From Cellulosimicrobium protaetiae (GTDB taxonomy: Bacteria > Actinomycetota > Actinomycetes > Actinomycetales > Cellulomonadaceae), in contig NZ_CP052757.1 in assembly GCF_009708005.2 (NCBI RefSeq), positions 1,178,001 to 1,242,000 of the forward strand: a stretch of DNA of 64,000 bases, written 5' to 3'. Position 1 is the stretch's first letter; every line of letters starts with the position of its first letter. Shown here in pieces: positions 53,179 to 64,000 of the stretch. The notes beneath the pieces are model-generated. The model saw nothing but the letters and a program-made list of their open reading frames with translations, did not search any database and was not told where the DNA came from. The position numbers and the translations under genes were made by a program.

Positions 53179-53245
53179 GAACTTACCGTGCAGTCAGTAA
53201 GTTCGCAAGAATCTGCGTTTACGCAGGTCAGATCGATATCTGACC
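53179..53245. promoter_or_regulatory. Three palindromes between GH3 and TetR genes
   Basis: GAACTTAC (53179-53186) with GTAAGTTC (53197-53204), 10-bp spacer; CTGCGT-TT-ACGCAG (53213-53226); and GGTCAGAT (53226-53233) with ATCTGACC (53238-53245), 4-bp centre. The region is AT-richer than its surroundings. The first, with its ACTTAC half-site, or the last is the likely operator of the adjacent TetR regulator. Confidence 0.8.
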
Positions 53246-53398
53246 GTGATCTTCGAGGGGAGGGTGGCTCGAACGCCACTCCGCGTGCGTAGGATCACCC
53301 CCGGACGACGGGGGACCGAGGACGTGCTCGGTGCCCGAGAGCCGACGTCGGCGCCGACGGTGGCGCACCGGGCACCACGACGAGGAAGTGACGAGGCG

Positions 53399-54157
<759 letters not shown>

Positions 54158-54274
54158 CGGCCGGGCCTCGGCGCTCCCTCGCGGCCGGGTCCTGTCGCCT
54201 CGGTCCTTCGGTCCCGGCGGGTTGCGACCACGGGCCCTGGCCCCACGTCCCGGGCAGCGGCGAGGATCGAGGTC

Positions 54275-55333
54275 GTGCAGACCCTCGCCCAGGCGTTGAC
54301 CACCCAGTCGGAGGCGGCCCGGAAGAAGGTCGGCTCGGCGAGACGCCCGGCGCGCTACCTCGTCGCCGCGATGCTCGCCGGCGCGTACATCGGCGTCGGC
54401 GTCGTGCTCATGGTCGCGACGGCCGGGCCCTTCCTCGCGGCCGGGGCGCCGGGCGAGCGGCTCGTCGCGGGCGGCGTGTTCGCCGCGGCGCTGACCCTCG
54501 TCGTGTTCGCCGGTGCCGAGCTCGCGACGTCCGCCATGATGATCCTCGCCCAGGGCGTCGCGACGCGTGCCGTCCGGGTGCGCGACGCCGTCCTCACCCT
54601 CGGCCTGTGCCTCGTCGGCAACCTCGCCGGCTCGATGCTCTTCGCGTTCGCGGTCACGAAGGCCGGCGTGCTGCACTCCAACGCGGCCGCGGGGGAGATG
54701 GTCGCGTCCATGCTGCGCGCGAAGGCCCACGAGACCGGCGGCGAGCTCTTCTTCCGCGGCGTCCTGTGCAACCTCCTCGTGTGCGCCGCGATCTGGGCCT
54801 GCGGTCGTCTGCGCTCCGAGGCCGGCAAGGCGATCGTCCTGTTCTGGGCGATCCTCGCGTTCATCGCCTCCGGCTTCGAGCACGTCGTCGCCAACATGAC
54901 GACCTTCTCCCTCGGCCTCCTCGGCGACCTGGGCCCGACGACGTGGGCCGACTTCGCCCGCAACCTCACCTGGGTCGGCCTCGGCAACCTCGTCGGCGGA
55001 GCCCTCGTCGTCGGCCTCGCCTACGTCGTCGTCGCCGGCCCCGGCGTGACGCGGCCCGCTGGTCCCGAGACGCCCACGGGGTCAGCGGTCGCGGCCACCG
55101 CGCGCGACGCGTCGGCCCGCCCCGCGACCTCGGACCCGGTCGCCGTCCCGATGCCGACCTACCGGACGAAGGACCGGGTGACGGGACGGGCGACGGACCG
55201 GGTGACGGGACGGACGAGGGCGGTGGCGCAGGTCGAGGGGCGCGGCTCGTGGCGGGCCTGGCGGGAGCCCGCGAGGAACGAGCGGGCGGATGGTAGAGCC
55301 GCGCCCCTCGACCGGAGCCACCGCCCGGGCTGA
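54275..55333 (+). CDS. Formate/nitrite transporter (FNT) family protein
   Basis: 352 residues from GTG 54275. Six TM helices (about residues 28-275) with the FNT pattern: [69 protein letters not shown] and LVGGALVVG. The family forms pentameric channels for formate, nitrite or related small anions. No formate or nitrite enzyme genes are nearby. The last 75 residues are Arg-rich and low-complexity, and their DNA contains a 24-bp-period direct repeat and a very large hairpin. Confidence 0.88.
   Translation: MQTLAQALTTQSEAARKKVGSARRPARYLVAAMLAGAYIGVGVVLMVATAGPFLAAGAPGERLVAGGVFAAALTLVVFAGAELATSAMMILAQGVATRAVRVRDAVLTLGLCLVGNLAGSMLFAFAVTKAGVLHSNAAAGEMVASMLRAKAHETGGELFFRGVLCNLLVCAAIWACGRLRSEAGKAIVLFWAILAFIASGFEHVVANMTTFSLGLLGDLGPTTWADFARNLTWVGLGNLVGGALVVGLAYVVVAGPGVTRPAGPETPTGSAVAATARDASARPATSDPVAVPMPTYRTKDRVTGRATDRVTGRTRAVAQVEGRGSWRAWREPARNERADGRAAPLDRSHRPG
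55220..55324 (+). terminator. Large hairpin inside the 3' end of the FNT gene
   Basis: Outer arms GCGGTGGC/GCCACCGC (55220-55227, 55317-55324) and perfect 18-bp inner arms (55231-55248 and 55296-55313) separated only by 3-nt bulges. The loop can itself fold. The structure ends 9 nt before the stop codon of the FNT frame, so it would act while the tail is still being translated. Confidence 0.7.
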
Positions 55334-55411
55334 CACCGCGCGTCCAGCCCGACACAGCGCTGAGCGCGCGACGACCCGACGTCAGCGAACGGCCCGCATG
55401 GCGGGACGAGC

Positions 55412-55442
55412 TTGGCCGGACCGCGGGACGCGTGCGTATCAT
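55412..55442 (+). promoter_or_regulatory. lysC promoter
   Basis: TTGGCC (55412-55417), 19-bp spacer, TATCAT (55437-55442), giving a start near 55449 and a leader of about 50 nt that holds GGAGG at 55483. Confidence 0.5.
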
Positions 55443-55497
55443 CGATCGACCCACAAGCACCCGGCGGGCCGTTGAGAGAGACGGAGGCCGGCGACAG

Positions 55498-58069
<2,572 letters not shown>

Positions 58070-58165
58070 CTCCTGCTCGGAGGTCCTGCCTGACGGCGGA
58101 GCGCCCTCCGGTGGGCCGGGCGGCGGTCCGCGCTCGACGGGTAAAGCTCGTTGACGTGTCGTTCA

Positions 58166-58200
58166 GACAGGTAAAAATCCAGCGCTGATCTTTACCTGTC
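58166..58200. promoter_or_regulatory. Inverted repeat before the Fic gene
   Basis: GACAGGTAAA (58166-58175) and TTTACCTGTC (58191-58200), perfect 10-bp arms with 15-bp spacer; a third GGTAAA half-site lies at 58140. A -10-like TAGTGT (58204-58209) suggests transcription starts at or near the ATG 58216. The C-terminal winged-helix part of the Fic protein could be the binder. Confidence 0.7.
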
Positions 58201-58215
58201 CGCTAGTGTCGCTTC

Positions 58216-59286
58216 ATGACGTGGAGTCCCGACACACCGTACGACGGTCTTCCGCTCCTCCCACCGCGTGGGGAGCTCGAGTCCCGCCGCGTGCTCAAGG
58301 CGACCATCGAGGCGCGGGACGCGCTCGCCAGGTTTGACGCCCGCGCCCGTGCGCTCCCGAACCCGACGGTCCTCATCAACGCGATCCCTTTGCTCGAGGC
58401 GCAGGCGAGCTCCGAGATCGAGAACATCGTGACGACGACCGACGAGCTCTTCTCCGCCGCGGTGGCCGACGTGTCGGCCACGCCTGCGGCGCGTGAAGCG
58501 CTTCGCTACCGGTCGGCGCTCCGCTGCGGGTACGAGCAGGTCGGTCGGCGACCGCTGACGGCGAGTACCGCCGCCGAGATCTGTGCGGTGATTCGCGGCC
58601 ATGACGAAGGCTTCCGTCGGGGGGAGGTCTTCATCGGTGACCCGGCCACGCGCCGTCGGGTCTACACGCCACCCGCTGGTCGCGAGACGCTCGAGCGGCT
58701 GCTCGACAACTGGTCGGCGTTCCTCAACGAGCCGATCGACCTGGACCCGCTCGTGCGCATGGCTGTCGCGCACTACCAGTTCGAGGCGATCCACCCGTTC
58801 ACCGACGGGAACGGTCGCACGGGCCGGATCATGAACGTCCTCATGCTGTGCGACGCGGGCCTGCTGCACCTTCCCCTGCTCTACCTGTCGCGCTACATCA
58901 TCGAGTCGAAGGACGAGTACTACCGCCTGCTCCGCCTCGTGACCTCCGAGGGCGCGTGGGAGGACTGGGTGCTCTATGTCGTCGAGGGCGTGCGCGCGAC
59001 GTCCCTGCGCACGTGCGAGCTCGTCGACAAGATCGAGGACGTGCAGGACTCGGTCCTCGACGCCGTCCGGAGCGTCGTCGGCTCGGCGAACCATGATCTC
59101 GTCGCCCTGCTCATGGAACAGCCCTACGCCCGATCTCTCGACGTGATGGGGCGCTGTGGTGTGTCGCGCCCCACCGCGGCAAAGTGGCTGCGCGGCCTCG
59201 TGGCCGAGGGCACGCTGCACGAGCTCAGGGTCGGCCGACAGGTCCTGTTCATCAACCAGTCGATGATGAGTGTGCTGACGGCCTGA
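58216..59286 (+). CDS. Fic family protein, class II autoinhibited, with C-terminal wHTH
   Basis: 356 residues from ATG 58216. Fic active site HPFTDGNGRTGR at 193-204 with catalytic His193 intact. The N-terminal inhibitory motif SSEIEN (65-70) fits (S/T)xxxE(G/N), so Glu69 should block ATP binding until relieved. The Fic_N region covers about 1-100. The C-terminal 80 residues (MGRCGVSRPTAAKWLRGLVAEGTLHELRVGRQVLF) look like a winged helix that may bind DNA. Fic enzymes transfer AMP from ATP to target-protein hydroxyls. The gene is AT-richer than its neighbours and stands alone. Confidence 0.93.
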   Translation: MTWSPDTPYDGLPLLPPRGELESRRVLKATIEARDALARFDARARALPNPTVLINAIPLLEAQASSEIENIVTTTDELFSAAVADVSATPAAREALRYRSALRCGYEQVGRRPLTASTAAEICAVIRGHDEGFRRGEVFIGDPATRRRVYTPPAGRETLERLLDNWSAFLNEPIDLDPLVRMAVAHYQFEAIHPFTDGNGRTGRIMNVLMLCDAGLLHLPLLYLSRYIIESKDEYYRLLRLVTSEGAWEDWVLYVVEGVRATSLRTCELVDKIEDVQDSVLDAVRSVVGSANHDLVALLMEQPYARSLDVMGRCGVSRPTAAKWLRGLVAEGTLHELRVGRQVLFINQSMMSVLTA

Positions 59287-59345
59287 GCGATCGCGGTCTC
59301 GCGCCGTCTGCTCGGCGTCGGCACGCCACTCCACGATGACATGCA

Positions 59346-59376
59346 GACGCCGCCGCGGCCCTCCCGCGGCGGCGTC
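59346..59376. terminator. Terminator between convergent Fic and VOC genes
   Basis: Perfect 13-bp arms GACGCCGCCGCGG (59346-59358) and complement (59364-59376), 5-nt loop, in the convergent gap. Confidence 0.75.
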
Positions 59377-59388
59377 GATCGGCCGAGG

Positions 59389-59796
59389 TCAGCCCTCGAC
59401 CATGCGCGCCATGTTCTCGCCGTCGGCGAGGCCGACGACGTTGCCGGCCGGGTCGGTGAACCAGGCGCCGTCGCCGCCCTCCATGAAGCCGCGCACGATG
59501 CCCTTGTCGTCCTGGTCGAAGCCCTCGTAGCGCTCGAACGTCACGCCCTTCGCGGTGAGCTCGTCGACGACCTCGTCCACGTCGTCGACGGTGAGGTGCA
59601 TGACCGTGAAGGCGGCCGGCCGGTGGTCCTCCTTCGGGTACACGAAGACGTCCGAGCCGCCGCCGAGGTGCAGCACCAGGCCGCCCCCGTCGTCGAGTGC
59701 CGTGACGGAGAGCCCGAGGGTCCCTCCGTAGAAGTCGCGCGCCGCGTCGATGTCGTCCGCCGAGAAGCTGGAGAACCCGCGCCGAATGGTGACCAT
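59389..59796 (-). CDS. VOC (glyoxalase/bleomycin-resistance) family protein
   Basis: 135 residues, one VOC module: GFSSFSADDIDAARDFYGGTLGLSV, LVLHLGGGSDVFVYPKEDHRPAAFTVMHLTVDDVDEVVDEL, and AWFTDPAGNVVGLADG near the end. The family holds a metal site between beta-alpha-beta-beta-beta units and includes glyoxalases, dioxygenases and antibiotic-binding proteins. Metal ligands are only partly evident here, so activity is open. ATG 59796 has AAGGAGTGAGG 6-7 nt upstream. Confidence 0.9.
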   Translation of the reverse strand: MVTIRRGFSSFSADDIDAARDFYGGTLGLSVTALDDGGGLVLHLGGGSDVFVYPKEDHRPAAFTVMHLTVDDVDEVVDELTAKGVTFERYEGFDQDDKGIVRGFMEGGDGAWFTDPAGNVVGLADGENMARMVEG

Positions 59797-59922
59797 CGTT
59801 GCCTCACTCCTTCGTGACCGCCGGCGGCCGGAGGGCGCGACCCGCCGCGGACGCCGGATCCTTCCAGGGTCCCACCGACGGACCCGGGTGGGAACCGCCC
59901 GGAGCGGGTGATCGTCTCGGGG

Positions 59923-60621
59923 TCAGGTCGCGGCGCGTGTCCCGAGCGTCGGGGCGAGCACCCACAGCGCGACCGCGGCGAGGACGTGCCAGACCGCATG
60001 GCCCTGGAGCGTGACCCCGAGCGGGCCGTCGGCGTCGCACAGCGGCCAGCCCGCGCGCGTGAGCGTCCCGATGCCGCCGCCCACGGCGAGCAGGACGAGC
60101 GCGGTGACCGTGCGCCGTCGGACCGCCGGACGGCTCCGTGCGCGCAGGGTGCTCGCCGCGACCGCGACGACGGCCGCGACCACCTGCGCGGCGGTCGAGG
60201 CCGCGACCGACGTGGCGGCGAGCACCACGCTCAGCAGGGTCGGGGCGAGCCACCACCAGGTGCGCAGCCGGCGGCCGGTGAGGTCCGCGACGGCGTCTGC
60301 GGCGACGAGCGCGAGCGCCCCGAGCAGGGGCGGGTCGTGCACGACCGGGTTCCACGCCGGCGACGGTCCGTGCTGGACCACCGAGCCCACGCCGACCAGG
60401 GCGACCAGGACCCCGAAGGCGACGCGCAGGCGCGCGGTGGCCGCGCCGTCGGGCGGGGGAGCGGACGACGGCGTCCCCCGGCGGGCGCGCAGCGCCGCCA
60501 CCACGATCGCCGCGCCCGCGACGACGAACGCGAGGCCCGTCCACGTGCTCAGCGGCTCGCCCCAGGGCGTCCCGCCCGCGAGCTCGCATGCTGCGTCCAC
60601 ACCGCCTCCGTCGATCGGCAC
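59923..60621 (-). CDS. CREST superfamily-like (ceramidase/PAQR type) membrane protein
   Basis: 232 residues from GTG 60621; GTG eight codons in is an alternative. Seven or so TM helices. The candidate active-site pattern is EPLSTWTGLAFVVAG, VGVGSVVQHGPSPAWNPVVHD (Ser...His...Asp) and GHAVWHVLAAVALW (HxxxH). Ser, Asp and three His residues in this order are the zinc-hydrolase signature of the CREST group. Lipid amide hydrolysis is possible but the assignment is by motif only. Array D lies directly upstream. Confidence 0.7.
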   Translation of the reverse strand: MPIDGGGVDAACELAGGTPWGEPLSTWTGLAFVVAGAAIVVAALRARRGTPSSAPPPDGAATARLRVAFGVLVALVGVGSVVQHGPSPAWNPVVHDPPLLGALALVAADAVADLTGRRLRTWWWLAPTLLSVVLAATSVAASTAAQVVAAVVAVAASTLRARSRPAVRRRTVTALVLLAVGGGIGTLTRAGWPLCDADGPLGVTLQGHAVWHVLAAVALWVLAPTLGTRAAT

Positions 60622-60630
60622 CGTCGTCGC

Positions 60631-60756
60631 CTACCAGAGTCCTACCTCGCGCGACCGGGCTTCTACTCGCGCGACCAGAGTTCTCCCTCGGCCGACCAGG
60701 TTTCTACCTCGCGCGACCGCGGTTCTCCCTGGGTGAACCAGAGTTCTCTCTCGCGG
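60631..60756 (-). repeat. 21-bp repeat array D, six divergent units in inverted orientation
   Basis: Units begin at 60631, 60653, 60673, 60694, 60715 and 60736 with the pattern GACC(A/G)(G/C)NGTTCT(A/C)CCTCGCGC, the complement of arrays A-C. Period is 21 bp except for the first two units, which carry a one-base gain and loss. Unlike the others this array lies between two divergent genes rather than at a stop codon. Confidence 0.88.
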
Positions 60757-60783
60757 GAAAGGGGTTGCGGGATCGTCAGGACC

Positions 60784-60813
60784 TGTGGTTCATTAGTGGA
60801 GTAATGAACCACA
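60784..60813. promoter_or_regulatory. GntR operator, perfect 12-bp inverted repeat
   Basis: TGTGGTTCATTA (60784-60795) and TAATGAACCACA (60802-60813) with a 6-bp centre, 30 bp before the GntR ATG. Its length and perfection, and its AT-rich centre, make it the probable operator and promoter of the GntR-ABC operon. Confidence 0.85.
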
Positions 60814-60843
60814 GAACGCGCGAGGCGGGAGAGGATGGGGCCC

Positions 60844-61263
60844 ATGTTCGACGGACCGGAGCCCATCTACCTCCAGATCGCGCAGATGATCCGGGCGCAG
60901 GTGCTCGCGGGGGAGCTCGCCGAGGAGGAGCAGGTCATGTCGACGACGCAGTTCGCGACGACGTTCCGCATCAACCCGGCGACGGCCGCCAAGGCGTTCG
61001 CCGGTCTCGTCGACGAGGGCGTGCTCTACAAGCGCCGCGGCCTCGGCATGTTCGTCGCCCCGGGGGCGCGCGAGAAGCTCCTCGCGGAGCACCGCGACTC
61101 GTTCTTCGACGAGGTCCTCGCTCCCGCGCTCGCGCAGGCGGACCTCCTCGACATCCCGACGGCAGAGATCGTGGACTACGTCCTCGGTCGTCCCCGCCCT
61201 GCCGGCCCGCAGGCCGGCGGCGGCACCAGCACCGGCCCGACCACCGACCCCACCCCGAGGTGA
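60844..61263 (+). CDS. GntR family regulator, YtrA-type
   Basis: 139 residues from ATG 60844 with GGAGAGG about 9 nt upstream (ATG 60835 is the alternative). Winged helix at about 5-75: PIYLQIAQMIRAQVLAGELAEEEQVMSTTQFATTFRINPATAAKAFAGLVDEGVLYKRRGLGMFV. The effector part is only about 60 residues, typical of YtrA proteins, which repress adjacent ABC transporter operons and respond to envelope-active antibiotics. Its TGA overlaps the GTG of the ATPase gene. Confidence 0.93.
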   Translation: MFDGPEPIYLQIAQMIRAQVLAGELAEEEQVMSTTQFATTFRINPATAAKAFAGLVDEGVLYKRRGLGMFVAPGAREKLLAEHRDSFFDEVLAPALAQADLLDIPTAEIVDYVLGRPRPAGPQAGGGTSTGPTTDPTPR

Positions 61264-62240
61264 GACCCGTGACCGCCCGGCCCGCCAGCCACCCCGCCGA
61301 CCAGAACCCGGCCGCGATACCCCCGGAGCCCTTCGCCGCCGAGGTGCGCGACGTCGTCGTGCGCTACTCCCGCAAGGACGAGACCCCCGCGCTCGACGGC
61401 GCGACGCTCACGGTCCGTCCCGGCGTCATCACCGGCCTGCTCGGCCGCAACGGCGCGGGCAAGACGACGCTCGCCGCCCTGCTCGCGGCCTTCCGCCGGC
61501 CCACGGCCGGGACGGTGCGCGTCGGCCCGGAGGGCGCGCTCGAGGACCCGTTCGAGAACGTGTGGGCGACCATGCACACGCAGCTCGTCCGCGAGAGCGG
61601 CGACGTGTGGGAGACCGACAAGGCCCGGGACACGCTCGAGTACTACGCGGACCTGCGCCCGCACTGGGACGCCGACCTCGCCGCCCGCCTGCTCGACGAG
61701 CTCGAGGTGGACGTCCGCAAGAAGCCGGCCGAGATGTCGCGCGGGAAGCGCTCCGCGCTCGGCGCGGTGATCGGCCTGGCGTCGCGCGCGCCGCTGACGA
61801 TCTTCGACGAGGTGTACCTCGGCATGGACGCCCCGAGCCGCTACGCGTTCTACGACGCGCTCGTCGCCGACTACGCCGAGCACCCGCGCACGGTCCTGCT
61901 GTCGAGCCACCTCATCACCGAGGTGGAGCGCGTCTTCGAGGACGTCGTGATCATCGACCGCGGTCGCGTCCTGCTCGCCGAGAACGCCGACGACGTGCGG
62001 GCCCGTGGCGTGAGCCTCACCGGCCCGGCCGAGGTGGTCGAGCGGCACGCCGCGGGGCGCGAGGTGCTCGCGCGGCAACGACTCGGGGGCACGGCCCAGG
62101 TCACGCTGTTCGGCACGTTCGCCGACGACGAGCGGGCCGCCGCCACGGAGGCAGGGCTCGACGTCGGCGCCGTCCCTGTGCAGGACCTGTTCGTCCACCT
62201 CACGCGCAACGGACGCCCCGGGACGGAGGACGCACGATGA
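61260..62240 (+). CDS. ABC transporter ATPase of GntR operon
   Basis: 326 residues from GTG 61260 (overlapping the GntR stop; GTG 61269 is possible). Walker A GRNGAGKTT, a short signature region AEMSRGKRSALGAVIGLA (S-R-G-K in place of SGGQ), Walker B PLTIFDEVYLGMDAPSR (Asp-Glu kept, usual P-T replaced by V-Y), H-loop SSHLITEVE. The same variants occur in YtrB-type ATPases. Encodes the energy module for the membrane protein that follows. Confidence 0.9.
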   Translation: MRPVTARPASHPADQNPAAIPPEPFAAEVRDVVVRYSRKDETPALDGATLTVRPGVITGLLGRNGAGKTTLAALLAAFRRPTAGTVRVGPEGALEDPFENVWATMHTQLVRESGDVWETDKARDTLEYYADLRPHWDADLAARLLDELEVDVRKKPAEMSRGKRSALGAVIGLASRAPLTIFDEVYLGMDAPSRYAFYDALVADYAEHPRTVLLSSHLITEVERVFEDVVIIDRGRVLLAENADDVRARGVSLTGPAEVVERHAAGREVLARQRLGGTAQVTLFGTFADDERAAATEAGLDVGAVPVQDLFVHLTRNGRPGTEDAR

Positions 62241-63028
62241 CCGCCACGACCCACCGCTCCGCGGAGCGCCGCGCGATCGAGGCCGCGGCGCACCGGCGCG
62301 GCGTCCGCGCCGTCGCCCGGTACTACGCGGTCGGCACCTGGTACGTCGGCCTGTGGTTCTGGGCCATCGCCCTCGCCGTCGGGGCGCTCATCCTCTGGAT
62401 CATGGAGCGCAACGACGACGTGAGCATCGAGGCCGTGGGCGGTGTCGCGGGCTCGGCGAAATTCTTCCTCTTCGTGATGGGCATCATCCTGCCGCTCATG
62501 ACGATCGCCGTGCACGTCGCGTCCGGCGGCACCCGCCGGTCGTACACGCACGGTCTGTGGATCGGCGCCACCGTGTCGGGCCTCTCGTTCGGGCTCGCGA
62601 GCGCGCTCGTGAAGTGGGGGGAGTGGACGCTGTTCCGGCGCGCCGGGTGGTCCACCGCCCCGGAGCTCGGGCAGCTCTACGGCGACGGCTCGCAGGTAGG
62701 GCTGGTCCTCCTCGTCGAGGGGACCTTCTGCACCGTGTACTACCTGGCCGGGATGGTCATCGCGGCCGGCTTCTACGGCTTCGGGTTCCTCCGCGGCGTC
62801 GGGCTCGTCCTCGTGTCCCTCCTCCCCGTGGTGGTCACCGAGGTCTTCCTCCGGTCCGGCTTCTTCGGCCACGCGCTCGCGCGCGTCGTCGGTCTCGACG
62901 GCACCCCCGTCTGGCTCGCCGTCCTCGGCGGCCTGCTCGGGCCCGTGCTCGCCGCACTGCTCCTGCGCGGCGTCCTGCGGGGCGTCGCGATCAGGCCGGT
63001 CGAGTTCGCGGCGAGCGCCAGCGGCTGA
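62237..63028 (+). CDS. ABC transporter membrane subunit (GntR operon)
   Basis: 263 residues from ATG 62237 (ATGA overlap with the ATPase gene). About six TM helices: YYAVGTWYVGLWFWAIALAVGALILWI, SAKFFLFVMGIILPLMTIAVHVASGGTRRSYTHGLWIGATVSGLSFGLASAL, then three more ending before a short tail. No strong family signature, but the place and the 'ASGGTRRSYTHG' loop fit permeases of YtrA-controlled operons. Substrate unknown. Confidence 0.8.
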   Translation: MTATTHRSAERRAIEAAAHRRGVRAVARYYAVGTWYVGLWFWAIALAVGALILWIMERNDDVSIEAVGGVAGSAKFFLFVMGIILPLMTIAVHVASGGTRRSYTHGLWIGATVSGLSFGLASALVKWGEWTLFRRAGWSTAPELGQLYGDGSQVGLVLLVEGTFCTVYYLAGMVIAAGFYGFGFLRGVGLVLVSLLPVVVTEVFLRSGFFGHALARVVGLDGTPVWLAVLGGLLGPVLAALLLRGVLRGVAIRPVEFAASASG

Positions 63029-63109
63029 CCGGACCCTCCCTGAGATTCCCACCCTCCGGGCGGCGCACCGCGCCGTCCGTGGGTGCCGCACACCCTGAAG
63101 GAGACCACC

Positions 63110-64000
63110 ATGAGTACCGCACCACCCCCCGCGGGAGGCGCGACGGTCGCCGCGCCCGCCACCTCCGGTCCCGTGCCCGATGGCGCGGCGCCCGTCGTCG
63201 AGGTCCGGAACCTGCGCAAGACCTACCCGGGGCCGAAGGGCTCGCCCGAGCGGAAGGTCGCCGTCGAGGACGTCAGCTTCTCGGTCGAGCGGGGCGAGAT
63301 CTTCGGGATCCTCGGCCCGAACGGCGCGGGCAAGACGACGACGGTCGAGTGCCTCGCCGGGCTGCGCGAGGCCGACGGCGGCACGGTCCGCCTGCTCGGC
63401 GTCGACCCGCAGGCGGACCCGGCTGCGGTGCGCGACACCGTCGGCGTCCAGCTCCAGGAGGCCGCCCTCCACGAGAAGATCACCGTCGAGGAGGCGCTGC
63501 GCCTCTTCGCCTCGTTCTACGCGGCGCCGTCGGACGTGGAGGAGCTGCTCGACCTGCTCGACCTCGCCGACCACCGACGCGTGGCGTTCGGCAAGCTCTC
63601 GGGCGGGCAGAAGCAGCGGCTGTCGATCGCGCTCGCTCTCGTGGGCGACCCGCGCGTCGCGATCCTCGACGAGCTGACGACGGGACTCGACCCCGCCGCC
63701 CGCCGCGCGACGTGGGAGCTCGTCGAGCGCGTGCGCGACCGGGGCGTGACGATCCTGCTCGTCACGCACTTCATGGAGGAGGCGGAGCGCCTGTGCGACC
63801 GGCTCGTCGTCATCGACGGCGGCCGCGTGGTCGCGCAGGGCACGCCCGCCGAGCTCATCGACTCCGTCGACACGTCGCGCACGGTGCGGCTGCGGGTCCC
63901 CCCGGCCGACCACGACCTCGCTCTCCACACGCTCGCCGGCCTCGCCGACGTCGAGCGCGTGCAGGTCGACGCCCGCGAGATCGAGGTGACCGGGACGCGC
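63110..64000 (+). CDS. ABC transporter ATPase, 3' end outside window
   Basis: 297 residues are visible from ATG 63110 (AAGGAGA 5-6 nt upstream) and the frame is open at the window end. Pro/Ala N-terminus, then Walker A GPNGAGKTTT, VQLQEAALHEKITVEEAL, signature KLSGGQKQRLSIALAL, Walker B VAILDELTTGLDP, H-loop THFMEEAERL. This is the CcmA/DrrA exporter group. A permease gene probably follows. It may belong to the GntR-controlled operon, 81 nt downstream of its permease gene. Confidence 0.93.
   Translation, partial: MSTAPPPAGGATVAAPATSGPVPDGAAPVVEVRNLRKTYPGPKGSPERKVAVEDVSFSVERGEIFGILGPNGAGKTTTVECLAGLREADGGTVRLLGVDPQADPAAVRDTVGVQLQEAALHEKITVEEALRLFASFYAAPSDVEELLDLLDLADHRRVAFGKLSGGQKQRLSIALALVGDPRVAILDELTTGLDPAARRATWELVERVRDRGVTILLVTHFMEEAERLCDRLVVIDGGRVVAQGTPAELIDSVDTSRTVRLRVPPADHDLALHTLAGLADVERVQVDAREIEVTGTR

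Noticed and set aside
60588-61259. N-terminal extension of the GntR-operon ATPase to 60588
   Set aside because: It would cross array D, the operator and the whole GntR gene in another frame; GTG 1 base before the GntR stop is the natural coupled start.

Overview
The window is very GC-rich (well above 70% by eye), with GTG starts, ATGA/GTGA gene overlaps and promoters whose -10 box (TANNNT) lies about 7 nt before a GTG start. It also carries F420-type luciferase-like oxidoreductases, a DUF2510 protein, a LytR_C protein, a DUF5063 protein and a small-type SRP RNA. Together these point to an actinobacterium of order Micrococcales. The glucan-related genes (GH81, GH3, a GT2 synthase) suggest the Cellulomonadaceae/Promicromonosporaceae group, for example a Cellulosimicrobium- or Cellulomonas-like organism. 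That placement is inference; no 16S gene is present. Nothing looks like a prophage, IS element or CRISPR array.

Layout. 1-8.9 kb: a partial membrane protein; a TetR regulator divergent from an ABC exporter across nested palindromes; a DHFR-like protein; two LLM oxidoreductases; a Dabb protein; a phytoene-desaturase-like FAD enzyme. 8.9-14.3 kb: a three-gene overlapping operon (GT2 synthase, HlyD-like adaptor, GH81 endo-beta-1,3-glucanase lipoprotein) behind a long untranslated leader; it looks like a secreted beta-glucan (curdlan-like) system. 14.4-17.6 kb: uracil permease, GNAT, LytR_C protein, small conserved protein. 17.7-26 kb: complete kdpFABCDE potassium system with an extra small ORF in front. 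26-30.3 kb: a TetR-like protein with a mid-protein HTH, then a TetR-controlled ABC exporter. 30.4-31 kb: an orphan terminator (possible sRNA), tRNA-Ser(GGA), SRP RNA. 31-35.8 kb: CLC-like channel, Cys-rich leader peptide, metQNI. 35.8-40 kb: dnaX, recR, DUF5063 gene.

40-54 kb: accessory block containing SRPBCC, TSUP transporter, RHH-DUF4097-ABC operon, and a GH3 beta-glucosidase plus Opp-type importer cluster with a divergent TetR. 54.3-58 kb: FNT channel, lysC, asd. 58-64 kb: Fic protein, VOC protein, CREST-like membrane protein, and a GntR-controlled ABC operon that starts a further ABC gene cut by the window end.

Two themes recur. First, beta-glucan metabolism: synthesis and export at 9.5-14.3 kb, oligosaccharide uptake and hydrolysis at 45-53 kb. 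Second, a dispersed intergenic repeat with an exact 21-bp period (core GGTAGAACC(G/C)TGGTC) occurs in four arrays (3.8, 7.7, 58.0 and 60.7 kb). Three of these begin at the TAG stop codon of the upstream gene, and two contain large palindromes that could act as terminators.
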